A program made the translations under genes and the position numbers. Positions 62,502 through 64,000 of a stretch of DNA of 64,000 nt are shown piece by piece. The DNA is from an uncultured Litoreibacter sp. (GTDB taxonomy: Bacteria > Pseudomonadota > Alphaproteobacteria > Rhodobacterales > Rhodobacteraceae): the NCBI RefSeq assembly GCF_947501785.1, contig NZ_CANMXB010000001.1, forward strand, positions 2,127,048-2,191,047, written 5' to 3'. Position 1 is the stretch's first letter. Each line of letters opens with the position of its first letter. A model generated the notes under the pieces. The model did not search any database and was not told where the DNA came from. It worked only from the letters and a program-made list of their open reading frames with translations.

Positions 62502-64000
62502 TTACTCCAGAATAATGATCTCTTTTCCAAGATGTGGTGTGTTAGCTAAACCATCTGTTATCCGAGAAACGAGAGAGTTACGCTGTGCGGGTGTCATTCC
62601 CAATGTGTCTACGACCAATCTTGAGGAAGCAACATTTGAAGTTGCATCATGAATAACAGCGTCCGCGAGACCTTCAACCATCTGATCGTTGATCGATAAT
62701 AGCTCGCCGGTTTTTTTGTTGACAAGCGGCCCCTTGAGTTGAACATTTGTATCCCCATCGACAATATCAAATCCTTCGGTTGTCGAGTTTTGCATTTGGC
62801 GCCCTTGAAGCCCTTCGTACCTTGCGCTGCCAATACCCTCGGCCATATCCGGCTTGCCGCCCTGTTCATTGTTCGCGGTAAACTGTCGTACACGCCGCTG
62901 ATCGAGTTCATCAACACCCGGCGCGCGATGTCTGCTTAAGTTGATTTTTCGCCTGAGACGAATGGGGCCACCGTTCATGCCCAAGGTGTTTTGGTCGACT
63001 TCGAGCTTGTACTGCCTCAACCTAAGCCGAATACGCGCGACCCCGTCGGCACCGGCGCGGGTCATGGCTTCGATCTCGTCATGCAGGCCCTTGCCAATTT
63101 TGGCGAGGGCTGTGATGGCCTTCCCGAAGGCCTCAAGAATATCAGCCAAGACACCAAGGCTTTTGGCCTTCACCGCCAAACCGCGCAGTTTGATAACAAA
63201 CGTCGCCAGACGTCCTGCGACCAAGACACTCCCACCGCCAACGGTCAGAGCCGCGATGACCGCGAGAATGATCTCGATCAGCACTTCAGGCAGGATAAAC
63301 CCTGTCACAACCCCGACCATCTCGGACCAGAAGTTGGGGACCATATTCATGGCCACAGCCATAACGATGTGGAAGACGTATTCGAACGCGTTGGTCTCGC
63401 TGGCAATCAGCACCATGGCCTCGATCCAGTCTTGGCCGTTGTCGATGAGCTGCGCGAATAGCTTTCCCAGATCGCCGGGCAGATCACGCAGCGTGTCGAG
63501 CGCGGCCTCCATCAAATCCACCGTGCCGGAGGCCAGATTGCGGATCGCCGCCATGATGATGTCGATGTAGTCGGACAAGTCGCCAATGCCGCCGATCCAT
63601 TCCGACACCGATTCCACAGCGGATTCCCCTAGTGAGGTCCCGTAGACCACCATGGCCCCCAATGGCCCGCCCCATTTCAGCAGACCTTGCTCGAGCGGGC
63701 TTTGCCGCGCCACGTAGGCGTCGTGCCAGTTCTGCGCGCTTTGGTAGGCCGAGATCGCCTTCTCGCTGACGCCGCCCCAGAAACTCGCTTCGCCCTCATA
63801 CCAAGACGACAGACCTTTGCCGACGCCGCGCAATCGGGCCTCTGGGATGGACAGAAGACCTTTTTGCTCCCATTCGGCCACGTAGGGTCGCAACTTCGTT
63901 AGGGCACCATCTCGAAAAGCCGTCAGCGCAGTGCCAAGTTCCGCCATGCCGCTATCGGCCTCCCCCGCCCCTTGGGGGATGAGCGACACGTCGGTGATCC
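62502..64000 (-). CDS. Polymorphic toxin, C-terminal part (5' end outside window)
   Basis: At least 498 residues; the frame is open to the window edge, and the first in-window GTG (63989) is probably internal because upstream codons (ITDVSLIPQGAG) read well. The N-terminal part is helical and hydrophobic, with long membrane-prone stretches near WSEMVGVVTGFILPEVLIEI and ILAVIAALTVGGG, as in type VI or contact-dependent effectors. The last 165 residues (62505-62999) are a different, lower-G+C module with GFDIVDGDTNVQLKGPLV, reminiscent of a D...QLK restriction-type nuclease core. The delivery system is unknown. Confidence 0.7.
   Translation of the reverse strand, partial: ITDVSLIPQGAGEADSGMAELGTALTAFRDGALTKLRPYVAEWEQKGLLSIPEARLRGVGKGLSSWYEGEASFWGGVSEKAISAYQSAQNWHDAYVARQSPLEQGLLKWGGPLGAMVVYGTSLGESAVESVSEWIGGIGDLSDYIDIIMAAIRNLASGTVDLMEAALDTLRDLPGDLGKLFAQLIDNGQDWIEAMVLIASETNAFEYVFHIVMAVAMNMVPNFWSEMVGVVTGFILPEVLIEIILAVIAALTVGGGSVLVAGRLATFVIKLRGLAVKAKSLGVLADILEAFGKAITALAKIGKGLHDEIEAMTRAGADGVARIRLRLRQYKLEVDQNTLGMNGGPIRLRRKINLSRHRAPGVDELDQRRVRQFTANNEQGGKPDMAEGIGSARYEGLQGRQMQNSTTEGFDIVDGDTNVQLKGPLVNKKTGELLSINDQMVEGLADAVIHDATSNVASSRLVVDTLGMTPAQRNSLVSRITDGLANTPHLGKEIIILE

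Overview
The window looks like a chromosomal segment from a marine alphaproteobacterium of the Rhodobacterales (Roseobacter group). The reasons are the fairly high G+C content, the fused TAXI-type TRAP permease, the low-complexity DUF4175/TIGR02302 protein followed by lysA, the ETF-QO / TPR / ispE / polyprenyl synthase / DUF2007 / methyltransferase neighbourhood, a pobA-pcaCHG fragment, phaA-phaB, and many periplasmic binding-protein transporters for sugars and polyols. I cannot name genus or species. I found no rRNA, tRNA, CRISPR array or intact insertion sequence.

Layout. 1-2.6 kb: a TAXI TRAP transporter on the minus strand (the permease runs off the window). It is divergent from a class III aminotransferase and a Cache-domain histidine kinase / FixJ-type regulator pair (2.8-6.8 kb). 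6.9-9.9 kb: ftsE-ftsX-plsC plus a PPOX flavoprotein in an overlapping operon. 10-17.8 kb: a zinc-ribbon membrane protein, DUF4175 protein, lysA, DUF2834 protein, PAP2 phosphatase and ETF-QO. 17.9-22.8 kb: TPR lipoprotein-like export protein, ispE, polyprenyl diphosphate synthase, DUF2007, tRNA-type N6-methyltransferase, and a YdcH/DUF465 small protein with a clear terminator. 22.8-27.9 kb: LysR regulator, a 58-residue protein, phaB, phaA, an EAL phosphodiesterase with a CtrA-like box, and tag. 27.9-33.1 kb: gnd, then pobA-pcaC-pcaH-pcaG and a BKACE (DUF849) gene.

33.1-39.5 kb is a gluconate/idonate locus: sulfatase, SMP-30 lactonase, LacI-type regulator, gntK and gluconate 5-dehydrogenase on the minus strand, divergent from an L-idonate 5-dehydrogenase. 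Two tandem copies of TGTTACCGATAACA lie between the divergent genes. A third exact copy lies in front of gnd, 9 kb away, which implies one regulon feeding gluconate into the oxidative pentose phosphate pathway.

39.5-50.3 kb is a polyol/sugar ABC operon (binding protein, two permeases, tiny membrane protein, two different ATPases, DhaK-DhaL kinase, LacI regulator, TIM-barrel isomerase, Gfo/Idh dehydrogenase) behind two CG-centred operators 30 bp apart. 50.5-57.8 kb is a second, more unusual ABC operon. It is headed by a LacI regulator with its own perfect 16-bp palindrome, and it encodes a GH63-type glucosyl-/mannosylglycerate hydrolase-like enzyme. One permease has an inserted DUF11-like extracytoplasmic domain and the other has an extra four-helix N-terminal module. 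A TIM-barrel isomerase and a threonate-dehydrogenase-like enzyme follow (57.9-59.7 kb), with a possible half-matching operator in front.

60-64 kb is accessory DNA: an HxlR regulator with an operator and a divergent four-helix protein, a decayed P4-type integrase, and a polymorphic toxin C-terminus with its probable immunity gene. The toxin module is clearly lower in G+C than the toxin's N-terminal part.
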